Source: Dugong dugon (Eukaryota > Chordata > Mammalia > Sirenia > Dugongidae). Taken from it: a DNA stretch of 64,000 nt. A program made the position numbers and the translations under genes. Under the pieces are notes generated by a model. It was not told the DNA's origin. It worked only from the letters and a program-made list of their open reading frames with translations, and did no database searches. The stretch spans positions 6,535,128 to 6,599,127 of the forward strand of contig CM057481.1 of assembly GCA_030035585.1 (NCBI GenBank), in the 5' to 3' direction. Below are positions 11,741 through 22,581 of the stretch, piece after piece; within the stretch, counting starts at the first letter, position 1; each line of letters begins with the position of its first letter.

Positions 11741-12090
11741 CAGTGTTGGCAGACTATGACCAGCTGCTTAGCCCTATGTAGCCTGCCACTGTTTTTGTAT
11801 AGCCCACTAGCTAAAAGTTGTTTTTACAATTTTAATGGTTAAAAAAAATCAGACGATTAAGACTATTTTTGACACTTGAAAATTATATGAAATTCAAACT
11901 TCAGTGTCTACAAATAAAATTTTATTGGAATACAGCCATGCCCATCCATTTATATATTGTCTGTGGAGCCTCTTGCCCTCCAACAAGAGCTGAGGAGTTG
12001 CAGCAGGGATTGTATGGTAGCCAAGAATGAAGTATTTACTATCTGGGCCTTTATAGAAAAAAGTTTACTGACCTGCTCTAAGGTCAAGAG
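11741..12090 (+). mobile_element. hAT-type non-autonomous DNA transposon
   Basis: The start CAGTGTTGGCAGACTATG and the end AGTTTACTGACCTGCTC form diverged inverted termini. The interior (CCACTGTTTTTGTATAGCCC, AAATAAAATTTTATTGGAA, ATTTACTATCTGGGCCTTTA) matches a well-known mammal-wide hAT-type MER repeat. It sits inside an older L1M copy. I cannot give the exact subfamily. Confidence 0.75.
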
Positions 12091-12099
12091 GAAGAGTGA

Positions 12100-12400
12100 A
12101 TTTCTGTATCGCAGGATATTTGCTTTTTTTTTTTTTTTTTTTGAATTTTTAATGAACCGCCAAATGTCCTTTAAGTGGTTGTATCAATTTGCAGTGTATG
12201 GGAGAGAATACCCACTTCTCTAAGTCGTCATTTTTTTTATTATTATTATCAAAGTTGACTTTTTCCTAATCTTATGAGGAAGCAGTGGTATTTCACTGTT
12301 TTAAGTTTTTGTTTGCCTTTTCTTGATTCTACTGAAGTGGATCATCTTTTCCTATGTTTATTGACCTTTTTTGTTTTCTCTTTTTTTTTTTTTTTTTGTT
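12100..12400 (-). mobile_element. Ancient L1M fragment, right part
   Basis: Continuation of the L1M copy at 11600-11736. GTTGTATCAATTTGCAGTGT and the following GTGGTATTTCACTG and CATCTTTTCCTATG follow the order of the L1 ORF2 3' region in antisense. Confidence 0.65.
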
Positions 12401-12439
12401 TTATGGCATCATATGTCTTTTAAAAAGTAATAATTAAAA

Positions 12440-12560
12440 AAACAAGGCATACAGATAACTAACATATATGCTAAGTATTATGCTAAGTGTTCTCATATGA
12501 GCAGCACAGCAAACCCTTGAGGTAGGTGCTTACATCATCTCATTTCACAGATGAAGAAAG
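12440..12560 (-). mobile_element. MIR SINE fragment
   Basis: GCTAAGTGTTCTC, TTGAGGTAGGTGCTTACATC and CATTTCACAGATGAAGAAAG are the reverse complement of the MIR 3' half. Confidence 0.7.
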
Positions 12561-12744
12561 TTCATTTCCCACATTCACCACATCCATGATAAAAACAGAT
12601 TTTCTAATACAGATCTTTGTGTGTCCAGCGACGGCCTTTTACTGCCAAACATTGTCTCCACTACCAATATAGGATACATATCAATAAATATTATTGATCC
12701 ATGCTGCTGGTGGCCCAGCACCTCTGAATATTTTCAGATATCTA

Positions 12745-12785
12745 AAGCCATTGCTGTCGAGTCGATTCTGACTCATATATACAAG
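12745..12785 (-). mobile_element. AfroSINE 3'-end remnant
   Basis: Only the SINE tail is present (CCATTGCTGTCGAGTCGATT and CTGACTCATA), about 35-40 bp, with no head or body. Confidence 0.6.
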
Positions 12786-12954
12786 GGATATTCCAAAGTC
12801 TCAAGACATAGTTAAAATTTGGTCCTCTTTAGTTTAGAAGTCCACATGCATAATACTTATAGGAGAAAATTGTTTAATGATTGTTGTAACTTCACAAAGT
12901 TGGCAATCATGAGTTCAGTAGAGTTGAAGTAGATCTATTACTGGAATCAAAACC

Positions 12955-13145
12955 ACTCAGTTTTCCTTCCAGCTCTGTTAACTTACTTACTACATGACCT
13001 TGAACAAGTTATTTTACCTCACCAGGCCCCATTTTCCTCACTTTGTGATTATGAGTAATAATATTTTTGAAGATTAAAAAGGAGATGTTTTTAAGATGTG
13101 CCCAGCACAGAACCTGATATATAATCAGCTTTCAGTAGTACCTGT
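12955..13145 (+). mobile_element. MIR SINE
   Basis: The core TACATGACCTTGAACAAGTT, then CCCATTTTCCTCACTTTGTG and GCCCAGCACAGAACCTGATA, follow MIR order. Confidence 0.8.
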
Positions 13146-13217
13146 GTCTCTGTCTAAAGGCATAAGAGATTATCTGTTTGGGGTTTGCTCTTTACAGGGA
13201 ACCGGGTCCTAACTAGG

Positions 13218-13428
13218 GGTTCCTTGGTGGTGTACTGGTTAAGCACTGGGCTGCTAATCAAAAGGTTGCCAGTTTGAACTCACCAGTGGCTCTGTGAGAG
13301 AAAAGACCTGGCAATCTGCTCCTGTAAAGATTACAGCCTAGGAAACCCTACGGGGCAGTTCTGCTCTGTCATATGGAGTCACTATTAGTTGGAATCAACT
13401 CAACGGAACACAGCCATGACAACAACAA
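13218..13428 (+). mobile_element. AfroSINE (long form)
   Basis: The head GGTTCCTTGGTGGTGTACTG carries box-A and box-B-like parts. The body GATTACAGCCTAGGAAACCC is followed by a tail ending in AACAACAA. It is flanked by a 13-bp near-perfect duplication, GGTCCTAACTAGG (13205-13217) and GGCCTTTACTAGG (13429-13441). Confidence 0.93.
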
Positions 13429-13524
13429 GGCCTTTACTAGGCATATCTCAAACTGTAGCCGTTAGTCTACCAACAACAGAATGGCTGAGAATGCCTCTGC
13501 AACATTCAGGCTGCTGGCTTCATG

Positions 13525-13625
13525 CCATCTTATTCCATCAGCATCTCTGAGGATAGACTTAGAAATCTTTACTTTTAACAAATTCCCAGATGATTTTTGG
13601 ACAGACTAATGTTTGAGAACCATCA
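13525..13625 (+). mobile_element. MER5-type hAT fragment
   Basis: CATCAGCATCTCTGAGGAT, TTTTAACAAATTCCCAGATG and the terminal GTTTGAGAACCAT match the 3' half of MER5. Confidence 0.65.
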
Positions 13626-14222
13626 AACCATCAAAATTCTGGTGGCTTTCTGTTTTTCAAAATACCAGTGGAGACTATCCTCCTTCTGAAGCCAGTTAAA
13701 TATTTCAAACAACATGTGGCCAACAATATCTTCTTTACGTGTAATTTAAATCACTCTTACAGTAATTGTAAATTCATATCCTCTTCTATTAACAGAAATG
13801 ACATCTTTGCCATAATCCGTATAAGTTTATGTGTTTGAAGGTAGTTGTCACCCTTTGAACTCTTTTATCTTCTCTATTAAATATGCTCTGATAACATCAA
13901 GTTCTTTGAATGGTAGATGCTGTGTTAAACTAAGAAACCTTGTAAAATATGTTATTTGATTTTGGAGTTGGTTCTCTGTATTCCTGTTCAAATTTCTTAC
14001 AGGGTTTTAGCTTAGAAGGAGGTAATAGAAGTCCTTCCTTTCAGGAATGGTAATGGTGGTAGTCTTAATTGTCTTGATTATCTAGACTGTCTCTAAATCC
14101 TAGGCAGGTTATGAGTCGGGCATGATATTATCACCATTGTTTGTAAGGACATCTCGCGCTTCCCAGCTTAATCTTTCAACCTCAGCTCATGCCGCTCTCT
14201 TCTTCCCTCACTATGCTCTAGA
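13626..14222. other. Unique sequence
   Basis: AT-rich DNA in which I recognise no element or coding frame. Confidence 0.4.
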
Positions 14223-14412
14223 CCAGTGGTTCTCAAAGTGTGTTCCCCAGACCAGTGATAATAACATCAGCATCCTGGGAACTTGTTAGAAATACAAATT
14301 TTCCACTGGACTCTGGAGATACTGAGTCAGAAAACTTTTGAGGTGGAATTTAGCAATCTGTTTTAACAAGTCTTCCATGTGATTCTGATGTATGCTCAAG
14401 TTTGAGAAACAG
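14223..14412 (+). mobile_element. MER5A (hAT-Charlie)
   Basis: It starts CAGTGGTTCTCAAAGTGTG and ends near AAGTTTGAGAAACAGCTAG, giving inverted termini, and the inner GCATCCTGGGAACTTGTTAG and CCATGTGATTCTGATG are typical. About 190 bp, full length. Confidence 0.88.
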
Positions 14413-14434
14413 CTAGATTATGTTATCTTCAGAG

Positions 14435-14722
14435 TCCTTCCTTGACCACCTTATGTAAACATGTCTCTCTCTTGTCCACCCAACTATCCTGCCAGTCTTT
14501 CTAACTCTATTTTTTCCTTCATACACTATCACGATTTGTAGTTATATATTTATGTTTGTTTTACTTGAATATTGTCCGTTTTCCTAAGTGGATTTTTAAC
14601 TTTGGAGTTGCTGCTCTGTACCTATTTTATTTACCAATATTTCCCCTAGCCCATAGCACAGTGCCTGACATGTGGTTGATATTACATAAATATTTAAACA
14701 GAAGGATGAGTGAACGATCAGT
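14435..14722 (+). mobile_element. L2 LINE 3' end
   Basis: CCTTCCTTGACCACC, then GTAGTTATATATTTATGTTTG and the terminal GCACAGTGCCTGACATGTGG plus ATAAATATTTAAACAG follow the L2 3' consensus order. Confidence 0.8.
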
Positions 14723-14888
14723 TAATATGAAGTGACTAAGGTTATAGTTCTTCTGATTTGTGTTTTTTTTTTTGCTTGTTTGCTTTCTTGCTATCAATGT
14801 AGACAACAACATACCCCGAGTTTCATAGTTAATTTGGAAGCAGTTTACAAGAATAATTTATGAGCTAAACATACATACATGTGTACAT

Positions 14889-14998
14889 GCACACACGTGA
14901 GTGCACGCACACACGCACACACACACACACACACACACGCACACATGCACACACGCACACACGCACACATGCACACACACACACACACACACACACAC
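14889..14998 (+). repeat. (CA)n microsatellite
   Basis: About 110 bp of CA repeat with interruptions (CG and TG steps). Open frames through it on both strands are repeat artefacts. Confidence 0.97.
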
Positions 14999-15239
14999 TG
15001 CTTCCCTGCACTCAACCTGCTTTGCAGTCCTGAAATCCCATGTCAATGTCTTGGCGATTACAGACATTTTAGTTCAATTTCAGGAAAGAGACGGGGTTTA
15101 ACTCTCACAACATGCTCTTATTAAGGAACTAACACGTAGCACATCAGAATGAGGTAAGAGGAATGGAGCCGGTGTGGTACTTCTTCTTTAATTGTGGTAA
15201 GTATATGTATATATATACACACACAGATGCATATAACAA

Positions 15240-15444
15240 AGGAGCCCTAGTGGCGCGATGGTTAAACACTCAGGTGCTAACCAAAAGATGGGTGGCTCAA
15301 ACCTACCCAGCGTCTCCAGGGGAGAAAGACTTGAACATCTTCCATAAATGTTACAACCTAGAAGACTCTCTGGGGCAGTTCTACTCCATCACGTGGGGTC
15401 TCTACGAGACCAAAATCAACTCAGTGATGCACACCACCACCACC
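15240..15444 (+). mobile_element. AfroSINE (long form)
   Basis: The head GGAGCCCTAGTGGCGCGATG, the body ACAACCTAGAAGACTCTCTG and the tail with GGGGTCTCTACGAGACC are clear. Confidence 0.9.
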
Positions 15445-15560
15445 AACATATACATAACAATACATTTGCCATTTCAACATTTTTTACATGCACAATTTAG
15501 TGACATTAATTACGTTCATCAGGCTGTGCAACCCATCACTACCATCTGCACGGTACTTTG
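15445..15560 (-). mobile_element. Old L1 3' terminus, antisense
   Basis: CACAATTTAGTGACATTAAT, TTCATCAGGCTGTGCAACCC and ATCACTACCATCTG are the reverse complement of the classic L1MA/L1MB 3' end. Confidence 0.65.
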
Positions 15561-15652
15561 TGACTAAGACCTTTAACTGTGTTGGCCAGGGAACGCCAAA
15601 GTTCTGAGCTATTCTAATTCTCCTGGTTTAAATAATGAAGCCTTCTGTAGTA

Positions 15653-15785
15653 CTAGAGCCTTGGTCGTGTGATGGTTAAGTGTTTGGCTGCTAACCAAAA
15701 GGTCAGCAGTTTGAATCCACCGGCCACTCCTTGGAAACCCTCTGGGGCAGTTCTCCTTTGTCCTATAGGGTCGCTGTCACTATGT
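15653..15785 (+). mobile_element. AfroSINE (short form)
   Basis: AGAGCCTTGGTCGTGTGATG, a box-B-like GTTTGAATCC, then directly TTGGAAACCCTCTGGGGCAG without the internal segment of the long form. Confidence 0.9.
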
Positions 15786-16049
15786 AATACTGCTTTTCTT
15801 TTCCTCAGGGTTTCTCTCCCTCTGCCTTCTCCCCACCCACGATGTCCAACTCCGTCTTCAATGCCTGACTCACTTGCAGTTTCTGAATTCACCAATGTAA
15901 CTCCTTGAGGACTTTCCCTTCTATTTAATAGGATCCTCCTCTGAAGAGTGCTCCAAGTATTCTCTCAAGGGCCGGTGAACGTCGTTTGCTGAGTGTAGCT
16001 AAAATAATTCTCTCTATTATTTTTTCTTTTATTATCATCATTAACAACA

Positions 16050-16228
16050 CAGATTTTAGAGTTAGGCCTAGGTTTTAATCTCAGCTTAGCCCTTTCCTAG
16101 CTTTTTAACTTTTCTTAGGCAGAGTTTGCCCTTCTGGAAAGTGGAGATAATAACTGTTACCTCCTGGCAAGGCTGTGAGGGTCTCATGGTGCCAAGCGCC
16201 TCACCAGGGCTCAGTAAATGGCATTCAC
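16050..16228 (+). mobile_element. MIR SINE
   Basis: Diverged MIR. TTAGGCAGAGTTTGCCC, GGAAAGTGGAGATAATAAC and GGGCTCAGTAAATGGC follow MIR order. Confidence 0.7.
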
Positions 16229-16637
16229 GATCGAAGGATATCGGGTACAGTTCCAATGATCTGGAGAGAGGCTAGGAAAGCGGCAGAGGGAGATTCATAA
16301 CAGAGGCCACAGTAAAATGAAAACGTTTATCTTGGCAGATAAAAGGGAGATGGAGATTCTGAATCTCTTAGGGTCCAACAGGTGAAACTGTCTTACTTTT
16401 TGTCCTCATACAATATTGAGAAAAGTGCTTATTAAAGAATTCGGAGGAATGCAAGCTAGTACATGTCTTTTTCTCTCTCCTTAGTATTCTTATTAAATAA
16501 ATGATAATAAACTGTCCTCATTTTATTTTGATAAACATCACAAACTAAAATTCTGAAGATGAAGATAAAATGCACATGAAAAAAAAATCCCCTAATCACG
16601 AGAAAATAACTAGTTTGGGTAATAAGCACCTTTATTT

Positions 16638-16639
16638 AA

Positions 16640-16696
<57 letters not shown>
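16638..16696. repeat. A20-(TA)n-T11 palindromic AT tract
   Basis: A run of about 20 A, about 14 TA steps and about 11 T form a perfectly self-complementary stretch of nearly 60 bp. It is unstable and could extrude a cruciform. Confidence 0.93.
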
Positions 16697-16698
<2 letters not shown>

Positions 16699-16699
16699 T

Positions 16700-18200
16700 G
16701 AACACTAAGAATTAACCTTTCAAAGGGGTCATCTGGCAGTTTTCCCAAGGGAAAGGTCAGATTTGCAACTCTTTGGGAACTGTTTCCACTAGGGATTTTA
16801 ACATGTCAGGTGGAAACAACTCAGATATATTCATGGTGGGACATTTGTATCTTTTGTAATTTGCCCAGAATTATACAGTGTGTAAGGCTTGTCAAAAGCA
16901 TTTTCTTTTTTGTAACCACCATCTGGCACTTTTTTTGTGACCTAATCTAAAGTGTGATTTTAAGTTTTTACCTTGTCAGTCACAAAATAGACCAACATCC
17001 TCCCTGTCATTTGCATTATGCGGGAAATAAACAACATTCAGCTGGAAGCCACATCCAGAAAGATCAGCCAGTCCATCGCCAGCAGGTCCAGAAATACATT
17101 ACACACAGTAATTAGCAGTGGCTGTGTGAACCCTGCAGCATTTGGCAGTTCCTCAGAGTTTTTGTAAATGGCTCTGTTCCCTAGGACTCTATGCTCTCCT
17201 AATATAGTAGCAGGGTTACTGTCCTTCTGGATACATTAAGTGGATTATTTGCTTAGTGGGGGAAGAGAAGGTCATGAAAAATAATAACGTGCCATTTCCC
17301 CCCCTGCAGCTAATGCAGGTTTCTTTGTTAATTTCCACATTGAAATAAGAAATGAGAATAGCTTTCCTTCTTAACAGGAGGCAAAATGTCTTTTTGAAAA
17401 GATGGGAGAGAACTAATTAATCAGATTTAAGAAGTAGTTTAAGAATTGTCCAATCTGTAAAGAATATTGACGTCAGTACCTTGTACTCCAGGGTGCTCTG
17501 GAATTTAGATCTACGCTGATGCAGGTCGAAGTCCTTTATATGTATATAACACATAGCACAGCACAGCATACATCACATTAAACATATTACATGTCTTATG
17601 AGGGTTGGTGCTTCCTGTCTCCTCTCAAGTTTTCCTCTCTCCCACTGGCCTTTGGCACAGCAGTCAGGTTTTCTGTCTGTCTCAGGATCTTAGAGTCACT
17701 CATTGAGAGGAAGGTTGATGTAACTTGAAAAGACTGGAACTTTAAATGTGCGGTCTTACCACTCCACATAGGAAAAAGGAAGATCTTGGGCTGTGGTGTG
17801 TGTGTTTGAATGGAGGCACTAAGTAAGCAGAATACATGTGAGAAGACAAGCAAGCCTGCCTGTATAAACCTATTTCAAATAACATTTAAAAATTTAATTC
17901 TACGATCTTGAATCCTGTGTCCTACTCACTCGTTTTCCAGGAAAACCGCTCTCTCTTTCTCTTTCCTGTAATCTTAAAATAAGTGAGGGGTGTACTATTC
18001 ATCCTACTGTTCAGAATCCAACTCTGCTTTTTAAATAGAAATTATGAAAAGTAGCTAGTTTCTATTTTTTGTACTCATTCATCAAGTATTATCTGCTTAT
18101 GTCATTTCTTTTACCAAGTTAAAAAAAAAACAACAAAAATCGGTGATTAGAACACTTTACGAATTTATCTTCTGCCAATTTAAATATTAAACTTCATTTC
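16700..18200. other. Repeat-poor island
   Basis: About 1.5 kb with no recognised interspersed repeat. It holds a full palindromic CRE-type TGACGTCA (17468-17475) and homeodomain-type TAATTAAT (near 17414). Such islands in gene-poor mammalian DNA are often conserved enhancers, but conservation cannot be seen from one sequence. Confidence 0.35.
17468..17475. promoter_or_regulatory. Palindromic CRE motif
   Basis: TGACGTCA is the consensus site for CREB/ATF dimers. It contains a CpG retained in AT-rich surroundings. Function is not shown by sequence alone. Confidence 0.25.
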
Positions 18201-18289
18201 TTGCAGTACTTTTATCCATGACAAAACCTTGTGAAAATCTGTCTATTATTGCTGATGGGAATGAAATTAACCCTAGTCCTGTAAATAGA

Positions 18290-19555
18290 AACGCCCAGTG
18301 TAACCAGCTGGTCTGTGTTCCTCTCTCCTTGTTACATGTAGAACTTCTCTTCTTCAGCACTCTGCTGAACTCCAGAGAGGTTTACAATTACGCACAAATG
18401 ACCTGGGGGCTTGTATCATCTGGATACCGTTCCATTCGTTCCTATTCTCAGTGGTGAGCAGCCTCACCTAGATTGGGCAGAAATGCCTAAGATCTACTTG
18501 CGCCCCCGCACCCCCACCCTGACGCAGCAATGAAGCAACAACATCAAAACTTGACCTCGTTTTTCTATTGTTACTTTTACCTGTGCATTTGGCTCAGCAA
18601 TATAGTGGCTTATTAGTATTCTGAATTATCCCACATATTGCTTCTATTCCCTTAAATTTGTGCTCCTTGGCAGAATTATTAAGCATTAAAATGGCATTTT
18701 TGTTGTTAGGGTGCTGTTTTTGCTCAATTTTCCCGTTATTTGAAATTGGATTTAGAAGCTTCCCTTTCTATAATGCCTTATAAGCTCTTCAACAGATGGG
18801 ATGTGTATCTGTTTGTGTTTTGAAATATTCCTCATATCCCTTCAAAGATGTGTTCAGGAGAAAATGTAAAGAAGGTTATTGTTGAAAAGGCATACTTAGT
18901 ATGTGCTAAAGAATTCCATTATTGTGAAAAATGGAGATTTTGCATTGTGTTTTGATGATAATCTGTTAATTTCTTATTTATTTTCATTGCAAAATAACTT
19001 TTTCCTCCAAGGCGGAAAGACTTTAGATGTATTACTAACTCAAAGAGAAAATGCTAAGCTTGAGTAAATTATAACTATATTATTGAGATCTTAGTTGGTG
19101 TTTCTTATAAGATTAATTAGCAAAACCGACTTCCTTTGGAGCAGAGGATAACTATAAATGTAGTTTCTTATTATAAACATCCGGAGTCCAAGGCAGCAGA
19201 TTAACTGTTGCTGGACCTGTTAAAGCAAATCTTTCAATATTTCACAATACATCCTTGCCACCTTCGATACATAGAATTATGCAAATATTCAACTTGACGA
19301 GAACTTGAAAAATACAGGTTTGTCTTGAGTTTGACTTCACTTTGAATAGCCTTTAGACCTTTTTTTTTCCTCTCTGAGTGAAGCGTTGTGATTCATCCTT
19401 GGTTTATATTTTTATAACTCTTCTGTCAACAGTTTCTTTGCTTAGAAAATTTTCCCTAAATGTCCTAAAATTAAGGGTCAGTGAGTTTAATTATACTTTC
19501 ATAATTTAAATTTAATATAAATTTAAAAGGACTTGGAGCTTGTGGTTTATTTTAA
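18290..19555. other. Repeat-poor sequence
   Basis: AT-rich, without recognised repeats or a convincing gene. Confidence 0.4.
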
Positions 19556-19557
19556 AT

Positions 19558-19772
19558 CATTTACCATGTGCACTATCCTAGTTAATCTTTATAAGAATTC
19601 TATGAAGTAGGCACACTTATCTCTTGTGTTTTACAAAGGAGCAAACAAAGAGTCAAAGATATACTAAGGAAGCAGCAGAAGTTACCTGACTCTGAAGCTG
19701 CAGGGCTGGGGTTTCAGCCCCAGAAAGCGTGACCCCAGGCTCCAGACCCAGATCCTTAACCTCTGTGCTACC
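19558..19772 (-). mobile_element. MIR SINE
   Basis: Antisense MIR. TTAATCTTTATAAGAATTC, TATGAAGTAGGCACACTTAT, then GTTACCTGACTCTG and CCTTAACCTCTGTGCTACC (reverse of the tRNA-like head). Confidence 0.8.
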
Positions 19773-19892
19773 TGGCTTCTTGCTATCTTCTGCTAAAGAA
19801 CATGCATTCTTAAATCTATGGCAAGTGACTCTTCTAAATTCTCTCAGCAAGGTCATTTGGGATCATATAATGAAGAGGGGGAAAAAGGCTTC

Positions 19893-20285
19893 TTTGTTGT
19901 AGTTAGCTGCCATTGAATTAGCTCTGACTCATGGTGACCCCACATATAGCAGAACAAAATGTTGCCCAGTCCTGCACTGTCTTCACAATTGTTGGTATGC
20001 TCGAGTCCATTGTTGAGACCACTGTGTATTCTAACCTAGGCAGCTCATCTTCTAACACTGTATTAGCCAATATTCTGTTGTGATCCATGGCTAACTTTCA
20101 GGAGTATATCATCAGGCCTTTCTTCCTAGTCTGTTTTAGTCTGGAAGCTCCATTGAAACCTTTCCACCATAGGTGAGCATGCTGGTATTTGAAATACCGT
20201 GACATAGCTTCCAGCATCAAAGCAACACGCGAGCTGTGGCCGTACAACAAACTGACAGGTGGCTGTGCACGTCTTTAATTGGTAG
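19893..20285 (-). mobile_element. RTE-tailed non-autonomous element (tRNA-Gly SINE relative)
   Basis: The left side is the RTE-type 3' end (GACTCATGGTGACCCC, TTGCCCAGTCCTGCACTG). The right side is the body shared with the tRNA-Gly SINEs (TTAGTCTGGAAGCTCCATTG, TTGAAATACCGTGACATAGC). No tRNA head is seen, so the copy is 5' truncated. Confidence 0.75.
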
Positions 20286-20606
20286 AATTCCTCAGCTTTT
20301 TTTGTTTCACAGACTTAGTAACTGAGGCACAAGGCAAGCACATGGTTAGATGGAGGAGAAACAGAAAAACCATATCCGGGCCCCAGATCCAGAAATGTCA
20401 GTAAAGTGTTATAATGCCATAAGTAATGCAATATCTTCACCAGTAACAGTACTTCCTTGGTTATAATCAAACAGAAGTAGATTCTAGTCAACTAAAGTAA
20501 AAAAGTAATTTATTGGTAGGCTTCTTGGTAGTTCACTGTCTAGACTGAAGGAGATGGGAGAATGTGGTTTGGAATGTCCAGGAAGCAGGGTGGGTTGGGG
20601 TTACAG
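20286..20606. other. Unique sequence
   Basis: No recognised repeat or gene. Confidence 0.35.
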
Positions 20607-21378
20607 ATGTTGTTAGGTGCCGTCAAGTCTGTTCCAACTTTTAGTGATCCCGTGTACAACAGAACAAATCACTGCCCAGTCCTGCGCCATCCTCACAGTC
20701 CTTGCTATGTTTGAGCCCATTGTTGCAACCACTGTGTTAGTCCATCTTGTTGAAGGTCTTCCTCTTTTTTGCTGACCTTCTACTTTACCAAGCATAATGT
20801 CCTTTTCCAGGGACTGGTCCTTCCTGATAGCATGTCCTACGTACATGAGACGAAGTCTTGCCACCCTCCTTCAAAGGAGCATTCTGGCTTTACTTCTTCC
20901 GAGACAGATCTGTTCGTTCTTCTGGCAGTCCATAGTATATTCGATATTCTTCACCAACACCATAATTCAAAGGCATCAATTCTTCTTACTTCTTCCTTAG
21001 TCATTGTTCACCTTTCCATGCATATGAGACAATTGAAAATACTGTGACTTGGGTCAGATGTACCTTAGTTCTCAAGGTGACATCTTTTTTTTTTTTTTTA
21101 ACACTTGAAAGAGGTCTTTTGCAGCAGGTTTGCCCAATGTTATACGTTGTTTGTTCTCATGACTCTTGCTTCCATAGGTGTTGATTGTGGATCCAAGTAA
21201 AATGAAATCCTTGACAACTTCAATCTTTTCTCCTTTTATCATGATGTTGCTTATTGGTCCAGTTGTGAGGATTTTTGTTTTCTTTATGTTGAGGCGTAAT
21301 CCATACTGAAGGCTGTAGTCTTTGATCTTCATCAGTAAGTGCTTCAAGTCCTCTTCACTTTCAGGAAGTGATAGCAAG
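20607..21378 (-). pseudogene. Bov-B/RTE reverse transcriptase C-terminal remnant
   Basis: RTE LINEs encode an endonuclease/reverse transcriptase. This 5'-truncated antisense copy keeps the region after the catalytic motif: LKHLLMKIKDYSLQYGLRLN, then KKTKILTTGPISNIMIKGEK and VKDFILLGSTINTYGS in one open stretch (21377-21072). The extreme C-terminus YVGHAIRKDQSLEKDIMLGK and QQKRGRPSTRWTN follows in another (20864-20613). A T-run near 21083-21100 sits at one break. It ends at the RTE tail, GTTGTTAGGTGCCGTC on the plus strand at about 20609. Confidence 0.93.
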
Positions 21379-21379
21379 T

Positions 21380-22155
21380 TACAGATAGCAAGTCTTATTT
21401 CTGTTTCTTTCTGGTCATTTTATTACTGTAATCAAGATTCAAATTTCAGGGAGAGAGTATCTAATTGGGTTAAGTTGGGAAATATGCCTAATCTTGGCTA
21501 GGGTACATCTTAACTAATAGTTGCCACCAATGGGGAGGAAGATATTTGGGTGCTGTTATCAAAAAGTCATGGAGGGTTGTTAGGTAACTGGAAACAGTAA
21601 CAAAAGTTTAGAGTAGAATTTCCCATCCTTCTCTAGAATTTGGCTTCTCCACAAAATCTGGCAGCAACTTTCAAATGAAAGTACGTATTGAGATTGATCT
21701 TTACATGAAAATAATTAACTCGATCCACAAAACGTACAGTAAAAGCAAATGATAAAGAAAGGAAGCTAATAAAGGAAATTGATTTATTTGAAGTGCCACG
21801 TGTCTCCTTCACTTTCCTGCATATTACAGGACAGAATTAGTGGCAGCCTTGGCTCCAGCGGTCTGCTGGGCCGACAATAATAGGTTTCAGCCACGCCTCT
21901 TTTGATTGTTCTTTGTCTAAAGAGAAGGATGAAACAGCTTTGGGTTTGCATGTAGGTTGCTTGGTTCTTAAGATCAGGAACTTTTTAGAGGAAAGGGTTC
22001 TTAATGGAATAAAAAATTTAATTTACTGTCTTTAATTTTCTGTCCTGATAAACTTTCTTGTATTTATATGTGTGATTTATGTATATGATGATTTAATAAA
22101 CTGTCATGCACCCACATCTGTTGTTGGACGAAGCACATTTGGAACACTGGGCAAT
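21380..22155. other. Unique sequence
   Basis: No recognised element. The short frames present resemble nothing I know. Confidence 0.35.
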
Positions 22156-22159
22156 GCAA

Positions 22160-22250
22160 ATTAATGATATTGATTTTTAAAGCATTTAGCAAAGTACCTA
22201 GCACTTTCATAATATGTACAGAATAAATGTTGTCTTTTGTTATGATAATG
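22160..22250 (+). mobile_element. MIR SINE tail fragment
   Basis: GCATTTAGCAAAGTACCTAG and AGAATAAATGTTGTC fit the MIR 3' end. Confidence 0.5.
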
Positions 22251-22269
22251 ATTACTACAAATATCTAAT

Positions 22270-22405
22270 AATATCTAAGTGCTTATCGTGTGCCAGGCTC
22301 TATTTTTTGGATTTTACAGTTGCTATCTTATTTAAGTCTCACCACTTAACACTTAGGAAATTGTTGATTATTCTTGTGATTTTACCGATGAGGTAGTTAA
22401 ATTGG
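22270..22405 (-). mobile_element. MIR SINE fragment, antisense
   Basis: CTAAGTGCTTATCGTGTGCC, AGGCTCTATTT and CGATGAGGTAGTTAAATTGG fit reverse MIR. Confidence 0.6.
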
Positions 22406-22451
22406 AAAGGCAAAGACGGTCATCTTTAGTTGCAGACCACAAAACCCAGTC

Positions 22452-22581
22452 TGCTTCAGGGTTTCTCAGTCTTAACACTACTGATACTGACTTCTTTGTT
22501 GTTGGGGGCCCACCCTGTACATTGTAGGATATTTAACATCATCCCTATCCTCCACCCACTAGATACCAGTAGTATGTCCCC
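22452..22581 (-). mobile_element. MER20 (hAT-Charlie), first part
   Basis: GTTTCTCAGTCTTAACACTA, ACATTGTAGGATATTTAACA, CCACCCACTAGATACCAGTA. The element is interrupted by a solo LTR and resumes at 23049-23098 (CTCTGGTTGAGAACCCTTG). Confidence 0.82.

Noticed and set aside
14858-15124. Cys/Val- and His/Thr-rich open frames
   Set aside because: They are translations of the (CA)n microsatellite in several frames.
15163-15567. 134-codon plus-strand frame
   Set aside because: It overlaps an AfroSINE and an antisense L1 end; chance read-through of repeats.
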